Origin: Persicimonas caeni
GTDB lineage: Bacteria > Myxococcota_A > Bradymonadia > Bradymonadales > Bradymonadaceae
Assembly (NCBI RefSeq): GCF_006517175.1
Contig: NZ_CP041186.1
Location: forward strand, 930,001-994,000
DNA length: 64,000 nt
Direction of reading: 5' to 3'
Position 1 is the stretch's first letter. Each line of letters begins with the position of its first letter. A model generated the notes under the pieces. The model saw only the letters and a program-made list of their open reading frames with translations. It had not been told where the DNA came from and searched no databases. The position numbers and the translations under genes are program-made. Below, piece after piece: positions 55,257 to 64,000 of this stretch.

Positions 55257-58229
55257 ATGACAACATTGCAGTTCAACGTGGAGGGGATGACGTGCGGCAA
55301 GTGCAGCTCACGCGCCGAGAACGCCATCCTCGAGTTGGGTGATTTTCCTCGCGTCGAAGTCGACCACGAGACCAACAGCGCCACTGTGGACCTCGGGGAC
55401 GACTCCGGCCAAGACCACGAGGCGTTGGCCGCAGCCATCACTGCCGCGTTGACCGAAATCGGCTATCCCGCCGAGCGTTCCAACGAGGAACACGCCGAAA
55501 GTGCTCCCCCCGATAACGACGACGAGGCCCAGCCGACCACGCTGACCTTCGACGTCGAAGGCATGACCTGCGGCAAGTGCAGCTCGCGAGTCGAAAACGC
55601 CATCCTCGAATTGGGCGATTTTCGCCGCGTGGAGGTCGACCACGACCAAGATCGCGCCGTGGTCGAGCTCGACGCCGCTGATGACCTCGACGTCGACGCG
55701 CTGGCGGCGAAGATCGCCGAGGCGGTCGGGGATGTGGGATATCCCGCAAAACTGAAAATTGGGGCGACGGATTCCGCAGACCCGGTGCCGGATTCCGCAG
55801 ACCCGGTGCCGGATTCCGCAGACCCGGTGCCGGATTCCGCAGACCAGGTGCCGGATTCCGCAGACCCGGTGCCGGATTCCGCAGACCCGGTGCCGGATTC
55901 CGCAGACCCGGTGCCGGATTCCGCAGACCCGGTGCCGGATTCGGTTGCCGAAAAAGCTACCGCCGACGACGGCGCCGAAGTGCGCTTTGACGTGGGTGGG
56001 ATGACCTGTGCGTCGTGCGTGGCGAGCGTCGAACACGCTCTCGAGGATGTCGAGGGTGTGGCTGGCGTACGCGTGAACTTTGCCACCGAGCGGGCCTCCG
56101 TCCGGCTCGGCAAAGACCGCGCCGACGACTCCGACATCGAGCGACTCAAAAAGGCGATTGAAGGCGTCGGCTACGAAGTACGCGACGTCGAGGCGCCCAC
56201 CGCCGATGCGAGCGCGGTCGCCCAGGCCCCCGCCCCGGCCGAGCAGCAGCGCAGCCGCATGAGCGAGCGCCGCGAAGAAGAGGCGCGCGAGTGGAAGCAA
56301 CGCTGGGTCACCGGCCTGGTGCTCACCGTGCCCATCCTGTTCATGCAAATGGGCCCGATGTGGTTCGACTTCATGCTGTCGGGCACCGCAGAGGCGTGGC
56401 GCCTAGGCCTGCTCGGCTACCTGACCACCATCGTCTTCGCCTACGTCGGCAAGCCCTACCTCGAGGGCGCGTGGAAGAACCTCAAGCATTTCCGCGCCAA
56501 CATGGACACCCTCATCGCCATGGGTTCGTCGGTCGCCTGGGGCTTCTCGATGGTCGTGGCCGTCGCGGCGCTCTTTGGCACCACCATCGCCGAGGGCGAA
56601 GTCTACTTCGACGGCGCGGCGATGATCCTGACGCTCATCTCGGTCGGAAAATGGCTCGAAGCGCGCGCCAAGGGTAAGGCCGGCGCCGCCATCGAGGCGC
56701 TCCTCGACCTGGCCGCATCGACCGCACGGGTGCGACGAGGCAGCGAATGGGTCGAAGTCCCCGTCGCCCAGCTCCAACACGGCGACGAGATGCTCGTCAA
56801 ACCGGGCGAGAAGATCCCCACCGACGGCGTCGTGGCCGAAGGACGCGCCGACGTCGACGAGTCGATGCTCACCGGCGAATCGGTGCCCGTGACCCGCGAA
56901 GAAGGCGACGAGGTCATCGGCTCGACCATCAACACCGACGGCCGCCTCGTCGTGCGCGCCACGCGCGTCGGCGGCGAGACCGCCCTGGCTCAGATCATCG
57001 AGCTCGTCGAGCGCGCCCAGGAGTCGAAGGCCGACATCCAGCGCCTCGCCGACCGCGTCTCCTCGGTGTTCGTACCCGTGATCATCGTCATCGCGATCAT
57101 CACCTTCGCCGCCTGGCTCATCTGGGGCGCGAGCCTCGCCACCGCCGTGCTCCCGGCGGTCGCCGTGCTCATCGTCGCCTGCCCCTGCGCGCTCGGCCTG
57201 GCCACGCCCACCGCCATCATGGTCGGCACCGGCAAGGGCGCCAATATGGGCATCCTCATCCGCGACGCCCAGGCCCTCGAGCAAGCGCGCGACCTGAACG
57301 CGGTGGTCTTCGACAAGACCGGCACCCTGACCACAGGCCAGATGGGGGTCACCGACGTACGCTCGCGCATCATGGAAGAGGAGTTCCTGCGCCTTGGAGC
57401 CTCCCTCGAGGCCCCCAGCGAGCACCCCATCGCCGAGGCGATCGTGCGCCACGCCGAAGAGGCCGGCATCGAGCTCGAAGAAGTCGACGAGTTCCGCTCG
57501 GTCGCCGGCGACGGCGTCGAGGCGGTCATCGGCGGCCGCGAGCTTCGCATCGGCAAGCCCTCCTGGATTCTGGGCGACGACGAGGCCAAGCACACCGACG
57601 AAATCCTCTCCATGCAGAAGGACGGCAAGACCGTCGTGGCATTGGCCGAGGGCGACCAGCTCCTGGGGCTCTTCGGCGTGCGCGACGAAATCAAGGAGGA
57701 GTCGAAGAAGACGGTCGCCTGGCTCGAGAAACGCGACGTCGAAGTCTGGATGATCACCGGCGACAACGAGGCCACCGCGGCCGCCGTCGCCAAAGAGATC
57801 GGCATCGCCCCCGAGCACGTCAAAGCCGGCGTTCGCCCCGAGGACAAAGCCGACGCCGTCAAAGAGTTGCAGCAAGGCGGCAAGCGCATCGTCGGCATGG
57901 TCGGCGACGGCATCAACGACGCCCCTGCGCTGGCTCAGGCCGACCTGGGCATCGCCATCGGCACCGGCACCGACGTCGCCATCGAGTCGTCCGACATCAC
58001 GCTCGTCTCCGGCGATATCAAAGGCGTGCGCCGAGCCGTCGAGCTGTCGCGCAGCACCTACTCGAAGATCAAGCAGAACCTGTTCTGGGCCTTTGTCTAC
58101 AACACGCTTCTGGTCCCCGTGGCCGCCTTCGGCTTCCTCATCCCGGCGATGGCCGCCGGCGCGATGGCGCTCTCCAGCGTGAGCGTGGTGAGCAACTCGC
58201 TTCTGCTCAAGCGCCGCAAGATTGCGTGA
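55257..58229 (+). CDS. copA: Copper-transporting P1B-type ATPase with three metal-binding domains
   Basis: 990 residues. Two heavy-metal-associated domains with GMTCGKCSSR (about residues 10 and 100) are followed by a linker of eight SADPVPD units, then a third domain with GGMTCASCV. The core has MLTGESVPVT, the CPC metal site (about 642), DKTGT (D686), SEHPIAEAI and GDGINDAPAL. The last helix carries MALSSVSVVSNS, typical of Cu(I) ATPases. Exports copper and may serve oxidase metallation. ATG 55257 was preferred to a GTG at 55218 that overlaps lgt. Confidence 0.95.
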   Translation: MTTLQFNVEGMTCGKCSSRAENAILELGDFPRVEVDHETNSATVDLGDDSGQDHEALAAAITAALTEIGYPAERSNEEHAESAPPDNDDEAQPTTLTFDVEGMTCGKCSSRVENAILELGDFRRVEVDHDQDRAVVELDAADDLDVDALAAKIAEAVGDVGYPAKLKIGATDSADPVPDSADPVPDSADPVPDSADQVPDSADPVPDSADPVPDSADPVPDSADPVPDSVAEKATADDGAEVRFDVGGMTCASCVASVEHALEDVEGVAGVRVNFATERASVRLGKDRADDSDIERLKKAIEGVGYEVRDVEAPTADASAVAQAPAPAEQQRSRMSERREEEAREWKQRWVTGLVLTVPILFMQMGPMWFDFMLSGTAEAWRLGLLGYLTTIVFAYVGKPYLEGAWKNLKHFRANMDTLIAMGSSVAWGFSMVVAVAALFGTTIAEGEVYFDGAAMILTLISVGKWLEARAKGKAGAAIEALLDLAASTARVRRGSEWVEVPVAQLQHGDEMLVKPGEKIPTDGVVAEGRADVDESMLTGESVPVTREEGDEVIGSTINTDGRLVVRATRVGGETALAQIIELVERAQESKADIQRLADRVSSVFVPVIIVIAIITFAAWLIWGASLATAVLPAVAVLIVACPCALGLATPTAIMVGTGKGANMGILIRDAQALEQARDLNAVVFDKTGTLTTGQMGVTDVRSRIMEEEFLRLGASLEAPSEHPIAEAIVRHAEEAGIELEEVDEFRSVAGDGVEAVIGGRELRIGKPSWILGDDEAKHTDEILSMQKDGKTVVALAEGDQLLGLFGVRDEIKEESKKTVAWLEKRDVEVWMITGDNEATAAAVAKEIGIAPEHVKAGVRPEDKADAVKELQQGGKRIVGMVGDGINDAPALAQADLGIAIGTGTDVAIESSDITLVSGDIKGVRRAVELSRSTYSKIKQNLFWAFVYNTLLVPVAAFGFLIPAMAAGAMALSSVSVVSNSLLLKRRKIA
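55770..55937 (+). repeat. Eight 21-bp tandem repeats inside copA
   Basis: GATTCCGCAGACCCGGTGCC plus G is repeated eight times, seven identical and one (fourth) with CCAGG instead of CCCGG. It encodes eight SADPVPD/SADQVPD units between the second and third metal-binding domains. Near-perfect identity means recent expansion or gene conversion, and the copy number probably varies between strains. Confidence 0.97.
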
Positions 58230-58285
58230 GCGTGACGTCCACGCACCGCTCTTGTTGGCGCCCATTATTAGCGCCCCGTAGTTAG

Positions 58286-58314
58286 CGCCCCGCAGTTGAA
58301 GCTGCGGGGCGTTT
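58286..58314 (+). terminator. Terminator-like hairpin after copA
   Basis: CGCCCCGCAG (58286-58295) and CTGCGGGGCG (58302-58311) are perfect 10-bp arms with a 6-nt loop, followed by TTT. Two shorter GCGCCCC/GCGCCC blocks precede it. The T-run is short, so efficiency is uncertain. Confidence 0.7.
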
Positions 58315-58386
58315 GAGCTTTACCCACATATCTAGCGGTTAAATTTGGTTCCGAGCGAGTCACTTCCCGGCGAGCGAGGCCAAATC

Positions 58387-59535
58387 ATGACCACCGAGCA
58401 GCAGAAACCGACAATCGTGATGACCGGATGTAGCGGGTTCATCGGCGAGGCGCTCATCGAGCGTCTGTCGGACGATTATAATATCGTGGGGCTCGACGTG
58501 GTCGGCCCGCCCGAGGGTGACGTCGACTTCGTCGAGTTCGACATCACCTCCGACGACAGCGTGCGCGAGGGCCTCGGGCATGTGCGCGACGAATACGGCG
58601 ACACCATCGCCTCGGTGATCCACCTGGCAGCGTTCTACGACTTTTCGGGAGCGCCCAGCCCCAAATACCAAGAGATCACCATCGAGGGGACCGAGCGTCT
58701 GCTCGACACCCTTCAGGACTTCGACGTCGAGCAGTTCATCTTTACGAGCACGATGCTCGTTCACGAGGCGTGCGAGCCGGGGCAGCGCATCGACGAGGAC
58801 TCGCCGCTGGAGGCCAACTGGCCCTATCCCGAGTCGAAGATCGAGGCCGAACAGGTCATCGAGGAGCACCGCGGCGACATCCCGGCGCTGATCTTGCGCA
58901 TCGCCGGCGTCTACAACGACGAGGGCAACTCGCCGCCCATCGCCAGCCAGATCCGGCGCATCTTCGAGCGGCGCGTGACCGCCAACGTCTACCCGGGCGA
59001 CCTGAACCGCGGCCAATCCTTTTTGCACCTCGACGACCTGGTCGACGCGGTCGACGCAGCCGTCGAGCGCCGCGAGACCCTGCCCGAGCACCTGCCCATC
59101 TTGCTCGGCGAGCCTGTAGTCATCGGCTACGGTGAGCTCCAGCAACTCATCGGCCAAGAGCTACGCGACGGCGGCTGGAACACCCTTCGCGTGCCCAAAC
59201 CCCTGGCCAAGGTGGGCGCGTGGATCCAAGACCGCACGCCCATCGCCGGCGACCCGTTCATCAAGCCGTGGATGGTCGATCTGGCCGACGATCACTACGC
59301 GCTCAACATCGACCGGGCGCGCAAATACCTGGGCTGGGAGCCCAAGCGCAGTCTGCGCGACACGATCCCCAAGATCATCGACTCGCTGCGCAGCGACCCG
59401 CTCGCCTGGTACGAGCGCCACGACTTCGAGCCGCCGAAGTTTTTGGAGGAAAAAGAAAAGGAACGCCGCGAGCATGCAGGCGTTCCCAGTGGCCCCAAGA
59501 GTGAACCCGAGGGACAAGAGCGACCGCGCGCGTGA
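58387..59535 (+). CDS. NAD(P)-dependent epimerase/dehydratase (extended SDR family)
   Basis: 382 residues. Rossmann glycine motif TGCSGFIGEAL near the N-terminus, an HLAAFYDF segment, the catalytic pair in WPYPESK (Tyr147, Lys151) and LRIAGVYNDEG are those of extended SDRs such as sugar-nucleotide epimerases. ALNIDRARKYLGWEPKRSLRDTI near the end is also typical. The substrate is not clear. A charged tail ends the protein. ATG 58387 has GAGG 7 nt upstream. It converges with the macrodomain gene, whose stop is immediately adjacent. Confidence 0.85.
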   Translation: MTTEQQKPTIVMTGCSGFIGEALIERLSDDYNIVGLDVVGPPEGDVDFVEFDITSDDSVREGLGHVRDEYGDTIASVIHLAAFYDFSGAPSPKYQEITIEGTERLLDTLQDFDVEQFIFTSTMLVHEACEPGQRIDEDSPLEANWPYPESKIEAEQVIEEHRGDIPALILRIAGVYNDEGNSPPIASQIRRIFERRVTANVYPGDLNRGQSFLHLDDLVDAVDAAVERRETLPEHLPILLGEPVVIGYGELQQLIGQELRDGGWNTLRVPKPLAKVGAWIQDRTPIAGDPFIKPWMVDLADDHYALNIDRARKYLGWEPKRSLRDTIPKIIDSLRSDPLAWYERHDFEPPKFLEEKEKERREHAGVPSGPKSEPEGQERPRA

Positions 59536-60078
59536 TTACATCAACGCCCTTTCGTACTCCTGAAGGTCGTCGACCGAGAACAACACCATCCGCACCTCGT
59601 CGAAGGTGTCGGGGTGGTTCTCCAAAAACTCGCGAATCGTCTCGATGGCCACCTCGGCCGCCTCTTCGATGGGAAAGCCGTAGGCGCCCGTCGAGATCGA
59701 CGGGAACGCCACCGTCTTCAGCCCGTGCTCGGCGGCCTGCTCGAGGCTGTGGCGGTAGGCATTGGCGAGCAACTCGTACTCGCCTGCATCGCCTCCCTTC
59801 CAGACCGGCCCGACGGTGTGAATGACCTTCTCGACTGGCATGTTGCCGGCGGTCGTCGTGACCGCCTCGCCGGTCGGAAGCTTCGCGCCGCCCATCTCCT
59901 CGCGCACCTTCTTGCACGCCTCGAGAATCTCCGGACCGCCCTTTCGATGAATCGCTCCGTCGACCCCGCCGCCGCCCATCAACGACGAGTTGGCCGCGTT
60001 GACCACCGCGTCGACGCGCTGGTTGGTGATGTCGCCCTGGACGAGCCGGAGCGTCGTACCGTTGACTTCGACGTGCAT
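59536..60078 (-). CDS. Macrodomain protein (ADP-ribose/O-acetyl-ADP-ribose hydrolase type)
   Basis: 180 residues, a single macrodomain. QGDITNQRVDAVVNAANSSL with the catalytic-type Asn/Asp loop, MGGGGVDGAIH, and PSISTGAYGFP are the phosphate- and ribose-binding loops of MacroD-type hydrolases such as YmdB. These remove ADP-ribose from proteins or deacetylate O-acetyl-ADP-ribose. AGGAGGG precedes the ATG. The natural substrate is unknown. It converges with the SDR gene; the small exported-protein gene lies 50 nt upstream. Confidence 0.93.
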   Translation of the reverse strand: MHVEVNGTTLRLVQGDITNQRVDAVVNAANSSLMGGGGVDGAIHRKGGPEILEACKKVREEMGGAKLPTGEAVTTTAGNMPVEKVIHTVGPVWKGGDAGEYELLANAYRHSLEQAAEHGLKTVAFPSISTGAYGFPIEEAAEVAIETIREFLENHPDTFDEVRMVLFSVDDLQEYERALM

Positions 60079-60128
60079 GCTTCCCTCCTGATGGTGTCGT
60101 ATTCGCTATTGTTGTTCTTGTGAGGTTT

Positions 60129-60734
60129 TTACGGGGAGGCCGATTGCAGCAAGCCCAACTCGACGTTCGCATACGGCTCGCCCGAGCGCAGCACGTGGAT
60201 GCGTTCGGGAAGACCGGCGACGCCGAGCTCACCGGAAAGCCGAAACTCCCAAGTGTGCTCGCCCGACTTAGCCGTGATGCGCCGGATGCGGGCCAAATCG
60301 CGGCTCAACGCGACCTGAGGCGAGTCGCCCCACACGTACACGAAGTGGCCGTCGAGCGTCTCGATCTTCGTGCGAGACGTGTCGATCTTGCCCACGTGCT
60401 CCTGCAGGGCCGTGATCGGCTCCTTGGCGGTCAGAAGCGCGTAGACCACCTTCCAGGGAAGCGCGCCGCCGGCGCCGAGCGCCAACGACGCCTCGCCGCG
60501 AGTCGCGGGCAACTTCAGCCCCGTGGACTCGCCGAGCCCCACGCCGGACTTGGCGTAGCTGGCCAAGCTGCCGGCGGTGACGGTGACCGTGATGTCGAGC
60601 TTGGCCTTCGACGCCTCTTTACGAAGCGCCTGTTGGCGTTGCTTGGCCGTCTTCAGGGGCGGCACGGCCGCAGACGCAGCCGTGCTGCCAAAGAGGAGCA
60701 GCGCCGAGACCAAGATCGTCACCCAACGACGCAC
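60129..60734 (-). CDS. Exported protein of unknown function, 201 residues
   Basis: Signal peptide (WVTILVSALLLFGSTAASA) with a cleavage-like site, then a soluble domain that I do not recognise. Lys-rich helix first, then mixed sequence with TLDGHFVYVWGDSPQVAL and RRITAKSGEHTWEFRLSGE, which suggests a beta-rich fold similar in style to LolA-like or outer-membrane-associated proteins. GTG start with GGGAG 9 nt upstream. It begins 1 nt after the galU stop, so it is probably cotranscribed with galU. Confidence 0.75.
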   Translation of the reverse strand: MRRWVTILVSALLLFGSTAASAAVPPLKTAKQRQQALRKEASKAKLDITVTVTAGSLASYAKSGVGLGESTGLKLPATRGEASLALGAGGALPWKVVYALLTAKEPITALQEHVGKIDTSRTKIETLDGHFVYVWGDSPQVALSRDLARIRRITAKSGEHTWEFRLSGELGVAGLPERIHVLRSGEPYANVELGLLQSASP

Positions 60735-60735
60735 C

Positions 60736-61620
60736 TTAGATATCTCCCTTCTCGAACTTGCGGCGCAGGTACTCTTTGAGCTTCTCGCCGATCTCTTCGT
60801 GGCGCAGCGCGTAGCTGATATTCGCCGTCAAAAAGCCGAGCTTGTCGCCGATATCGTGGCGCATGCCGGTGAACTCGTAGCCCACGATGGCCCGCTCGCG
60901 CGCCAGGCGCGACAAGGCGTCGGTGAGCTGGATTTCGCCCGACTCGTCGGGCTTGGCCTCGGCGAGGTAGTCGAAGATGATCGGCGGCAGCAGATAGCGG
61001 CCGATGATGGCCAGCTGCGACGGTGCAATCTCCGGCTCGGGCTTCTCGATGAGCGTGCGGATGCGGTGCAGGCCCGGCGCCCACGATTCGCCGGCGACGA
61101 TACCGTAGCGATTGGTCTCCTCGGCGGGCACCTCCAGCAGGCTGACGACCGCCTGGCCGTATTTCTCGAACACGTCGATCATCTCACGGGTGCACGGCGG
61201 GTCGCTCGAGATGATGTCGTCGGGCAGGAGCACCATGAAGTGCTCGTCGCCGATGACCTCGCGTGCGCAGTAGATGGCGTGGCCCAGGCCGAGCGGCTTT
61301 TTCTGACGCACGGCGATGGTGCGGATCATCCCGCTGATCTTTCGCACCTTCTCGAGCTCCTCGTATTTGCCGCGCTCTTCGAGCAGCTTCTCGAGCTCGT
61401 AGTGGTAGTCGAAGTGGTCTTCGATGCCGCCTTTGCCGCGGCCGGTGATGAAGACGACCTCTTCGATGCCCGACTCGATGCACTCCTCGACGATGACCTG
61501 AATGGCGGGCACGTCGACGATGGGCAGGAGTTCTTTGGGTACCGACTTGGTCACCGGCAGCAGACGTGTTCCGAAGCCGGCCACCGGAATGACGGCCTTG
61601 CGTACCTGTTTGGTGTTCAT
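60736..61620 (-). CDS. galU: UTP-glucose-1-phosphate uridylyltransferase
   Basis: 294 residues. AVIPVAGFGTRLLPVTKSVPK is the nucleotidyltransferase loop (GxGTRxxPxTKxxPK). EELVFITGRGK-like EVVFITGRGK, VLLPDD, TLIEKPEP and GRYLLPPIIFD follow the GalU order. It makes UDP-glucose for envelope polysaccharide. ATG 61620 (MNTKQVRKAV) is preferred to a start 45 nt upstream because the core begins there. Divergent from the J-domain gene. Confidence 0.95.
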   Translation of the reverse strand: MNTKQVRKAVIPVAGFGTRLLPVTKSVPKELLPIVDVPAIQVIVEECIESGIEEVVFITGRGKGGIEDHFDYHYELEKLLEERGKYEELEKVRKISGMIRTIAVRQKKPLGLGHAIYCAREVIGDEHFMVLLPDDIISSDPPCTREMIDVFEKYGQAVVSLLEVPAEETNRYGIVAGESWAPGLHRIRTLIEKPEPEIAPSQLAIIGRYLLPPIIFDYLAEAKPDESGEIQLTDALSRLARERAIVGYEFTGMRHDIGDKLGFLTANISYALRHEEIGEKLKEYLRRKFEKGDI

Positions 61621-61792
61621 GTTGTATGGTCCGTTTGGGTAACTATTACTCGGCGACGATACCAACCGCGCGACAAAAGTAAAAAGTGAACGAGCAAAAA
61701 AGTCATTTGGCTCTCCTTCACTCCTCTATGCCTTCGCTGCTATAACGTCGCGAGCGCTACAGTTCATGCCTTCTCGAGACGGGAAGCTTACG

Positions 61793-62683
61793 ATGCAACA
61801 AATCCTCATCGCCTGCGGGGACGTCGACCTCCTGCGCAAGATTGTCTCGGACCTGCCCGAGGGCAAGTTCAAACCGATTGCGACCAAGACAGGCGCCGGC
61901 ATCGCCCAAAAAATTGCCGGGCGCAACGTGCCTGTGGCCATCGTCCACGAAGAGCTGGCCGACGGCACCGCCGCCCAGTTGTGCGGCCAGCTTCGCCAAC
62001 AGGCGGACGGGCCCAATATCTTGTGGCTGTCGAGCGACACGCCCCCGGCCGAAGGCCCCTTCGATCGCGCCCTGAAATATCCGGTGCCCGGGCCGGTCTT
62101 CCGCAACGCGCTCGGCCAACTGGTCGACACCTCGGCGGGCGCCCAAGACCTGGAAAAGTGGCGCCTCTTCTACCGCGAGCTCAACGCGCGCCTCGAGCCT
62201 ATCGAGCAGCAGAGCTACTTCCAGATTCTGGGCATCCCCAAGGACGCGCCGCACCACCGGTTGGTCAAGGCGTACGACCTGCTCAGCCAGCGCTACCACC
62301 CGGACCGCTACCGCCAATATCGCCACGAGAAGTGGGGCAAGGCGATCCACGAAAAGGCGACAAAGCTTTACAAGGCGATGACCGAAGCGTATCAGGTCTT
62401 GGCCGACCGCAAGCTGCGCGCGGCCTACGAGGACGCCATCAAACGCGGCGAGCTTCGCCTGAGCGCCGAGGATCAAGCCGGCAAAGACACCGGCCCCAAA
62501 TCGCTGGTCGACATCGGCGAGACGGCGGCCTCCAAGAAGTTTTTGAAGCTCGCCCAGAGCGACATCGCCGGCCAAAATTTGACCAGCGCGCTCCAGAATC
62601 TCAAATTTGCTAAGAGCATGGAGCCGAATAACACGGCCATTGCAGACAAGATCGCCGAAATCGAACAGAAGCTAGGCGGCTAG
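61793..62683 (+). CDS. Protein with receiver-like N-terminal domain fused to a J domain
   Basis: 296 residues. Residues about 1-115 (QQILIACGDVDLLRKIV, VPVAIVHEELADGTAAQL) have the strand-helix rhythm of a CheY-like receiver domain but lack a clear phosphoacceptor Asp/Lys set. Residues about 139-215 are a DnaJ J domain with the HPD motif (RYHPDRY, about 169), which stimulates DnaK-type ATPases. A helical TPR-like end (LAQSDIAGQNLTSALQNLKFAKSMEPNN) follows. ATG 61793 has GGGAAG 6 nt upstream and is preferred to ATG 61766. I do not know the client. Confidence 0.8.
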   Translation: MQQILIACGDVDLLRKIVSDLPEGKFKPIATKTGAGIAQKIAGRNVPVAIVHEELADGTAAQLCGQLRQQADGPNILWLSSDTPPAEGPFDRALKYPVPGPVFRNALGQLVDTSAGAQDLEKWRLFYRELNARLEPIEQQSYFQILGIPKDAPHHRLVKAYDLLSQRYHPDRYRQYRHEKWGKAIHEKATKLYKAMTEAYQVLADRKLRAAYEDAIKRGELRLSAEDQAGKDTGPKSLVDIGETAASKKFLKLAQSDIAGQNLTSALQNLKFAKSMEPNNTAIADKIAEIEQKLGG

Positions 62684-62746
62684 CCTCTCGACACCGGCCC
62701 GACGGCGCGCCCCGAGCGCGCCCTCCTCTCCACCGACGTCGTATCC

Positions 62747-63583
62747 ATGGAAAAAAAGCGTTCCAATCTCGTTACGCGGGTGCTCACGGCGATCGTCGCC
62801 ATCCCACTCTTGTTGGCGATCATCTTTATGGCGCCGCCATGGGGCACGTTCTTGCTGGTGGCCTTCGCCGGCATGGCCTCGGTGTGGGAGTACTGCAGCA
62901 TCACCTACGGCGACGAGAATCGCCTGGCCAAGGTCGTCTCGGTGCTGGTCGCCGCGGGCATCTCCGCGGTGCTCTACTTTGTGTCCGAGTGGTTCGTCGA
63001 GGCCACCGCGGTCGCTTTCTTGCTGATTTTCATCGTCTTTTTGTTCAGCTACGACGACCAGGAACGCGTCAGCCACCAGATCGGCTCGAGTATCACCGGA
63101 ATCCTGTACGGCGGAGTGGTGTTGACCACACTGTCGCTGCTCGTGCGTGATGCGGGCATTGCGGGGCCCTACTGGATTTTGATGGCCATGGGCGTGACGT
63201 GGGGCTCGGATACGGGCGCCTACTTCGCGGGCCGCGCCTTCGGAAAGCACAAGCTGTACGAGGCGGTCAGCCCCAACAAGACCATCGAGGGCTCGCTGGG
63301 CGGCATCGCCGCGAGCATCGGCTTTGGGTTTTTGTTCAACTACCTGTTTTCCTTCGACGCGGCATGGACCAGCCTCGAGGTATGGCAGGTGCTGGTGATG
63401 GCGATTCCGGCCAATATCTTGGCGCAGCTCGGCGACCTGAGTGAGAGCCTCATCAAACGAGCTCACGGCATCAAGGACAGCGGAAATATCCTTCCGGGTC
63501 ACGGCGGCATGCTCGACCGCATCGACGGTCTGATCTTCGCCTCGCCCTGGTTCTACATCTTCTTTACTCATTTCGTGCTCTAA
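62747..63583 (+). CDS. cdsA: Phosphatidate cytidylyltransferase
   Basis: 278 residues with about eight membrane helices. The C-terminal signature SLIKRAHGIKDSGNILPGHGG followed by MLDR fits the CDP-diglyceride synthase pattern (SxxKRxxxxKDxxxxxPGHGGxxDR). YFAGRAFGKHKL and SPNKTIEGSLGG are also conserved. It makes CDP-diacylglycerol for phospholipid synthesis in the inner membrane. It is followed 54 nt later by rseP, but dxr and uppS, often present in this neighbourhood, are missing. Confidence 0.96.
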   Translation: MEKKRSNLVTRVLTAIVAIPLLLAIIFMAPPWGTFLLVAFAGMASVWEYCSITYGDENRLAKVVSVLVAAGISAVLYFVSEWFVEATAVAFLLIFIVFLFSYDDQERVSHQIGSSITGILYGGVVLTTLSLLVRDAGIAGPYWILMAMGVTWGSDTGAYFAGRAFGKHKLYEAVSPNKTIEGSLGGIAASIGFGFLFNYLFSFDAAWTSLEVWQVLVMAIPANILAQLGDLSESLIKRAHGIKDSGNILPGHGGMLDRIDGLIFASPWFYIFFTHFVL

Positions 63584-63637
63584 AGCGGCGCCCATGCGCG
63601 CCTCGGGCGCGACGGCCAACCCGGCACACGATCGCTC

Positions 63638-64000
63638 ATGAGTTTCGTCTATTTCATCATCCTCATCGGTGTCCTGATCTTCGTCCACGAGTTGGGACAC
63701 TTCATCTTCGCCAAGCTCTTCGACGTGAAGGTCTTGCGCTTCTCGATCGGGATGGGCCCGACTCTGGTCAGCTACACCAAAGGCGAGACCGAGTACGTGA
63801 TCTGCGCGCTGCCGCTGGGCGGCTACGTGCGCATGCTCGGCTACGAGCTGGGCGAGGTCGAAGAGATTGCCGACGAGGACCGCGATCGCGCGTTGATGAT
63901 GAAGCCCATCTGGCAGCGCTCGCTCATCGCGCTGGCCGGCCCGGTCTTCAACCTGATTCTGCCGGTGGTCATCTACTTCGTGGCCACCATGGCCCAGGGC
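63638..64000 (+). CDS. rseP: RseP-type site-2 intramembrane zinc protease, N-terminal part (runs off window)
   Basis: ATG 63638 opens a frame to the window edge (121 codons). The first membrane helix contains the zinc-binding motif VHELGHF (HExxH). KVLRFSIGMGPTL and ALPLGGYVRMLGYE follow as in RseP/MucP. The second helix AGPVFNLILPVVIY (NxxLP region of the family) is seen at the end. These proteases cut transmembrane anti-sigma factors or leftover signal peptides. The PDZ domains and second catalytic motif lie outside the window. Confidence 0.95.
   Translation, partial: MSFVYFIILIGVLIFVHELGHFIFAKLFDVKVLRFSIGMGPTLVSYTKGETEYVICALPLGGYVRMLGYELGEVEEIADEDRDRALMMKPIWQRSLIALAGPVFNLILPVVIYFVATMAQG

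Noticed and set aside
55770-55937. CRISPR-like tandem repeat
   Set aside because: The units are contiguous without spacers and in frame with copA, so they are coding repeats.

Overview
The window is about 64 kb of GC-rich chromosome from what looks like a myxobacterium-like deltaproteobacterium. Bradymonadales/Bradymonadota is the best guess; this is inference from gene content, not a database match. The pointers are an alternative complex III (act) operon followed by an A2-type cytochrome oxidase operon, many Asp-rich and Cys-rich lipoproteins, DNDCDG calcium/metal-type repeats, and two giant secreted von Willebrand A proteins ending in a Cys-hydrophobic-Arg tail of the MYXO-CTERM kind. I saw no insertion sequence, integrase, CRISPR array, rRNA or tRNA.

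Layout. 1-266: tail of an MFS transporter. 419-5185: a CheB-CheR-PAS-GAF-histidine kinase fusion. 5507-23311: respiratory block. It holds actA-F, a triheme cytochrome c and a terminator, then coxB (CuA plus two cytochrome c domains), coxA, coxC, coxD, ctaB, ctaG, a 53-residue membrane protein and surf1. Electrons would pass from quinol through the Act complex and c hemes to CuA and the heme-copper centre. 23312-25100: mostly non-coding DNA with structured repeats and one unknown gene. 25116-29955 (minus): xanthine dehydrogenase xdhA-xdhB-xdhC. 30019-49133: an island of envelope/secreted proteins in which nearly every gene has a paralogue in the island: two proteins sharing a C-terminal membrane module, three Cys-rich lipoproteins, two DNDCDG lipoproteins, two PPC-like lipoproteins and two VWA proteins. 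49140-64000: housekeeping and mixed genes: radA, an OmpA-family barrel protein, small membrane/lipoproteins, lgt, a copper P-type ATPase, an SDR epimerase, a macrodomain protein, galU, a J-domain protein, cdsA and the start of rseP.

Most notable for follow-up: the paralogue-pair surface island, including lipoproteins with conserved stalks and divergent C-termini and VWA proteins with a second, MIDAS-less VWA-like half; a 58-bp three-way-junction repeat at 23361-23487; a roughly 60-bp element shared only by the heads of two minus-strand transcription units in the island; a very acidic extension on ActD; and a bistable terminator with the xdhC stop codon in its loop.
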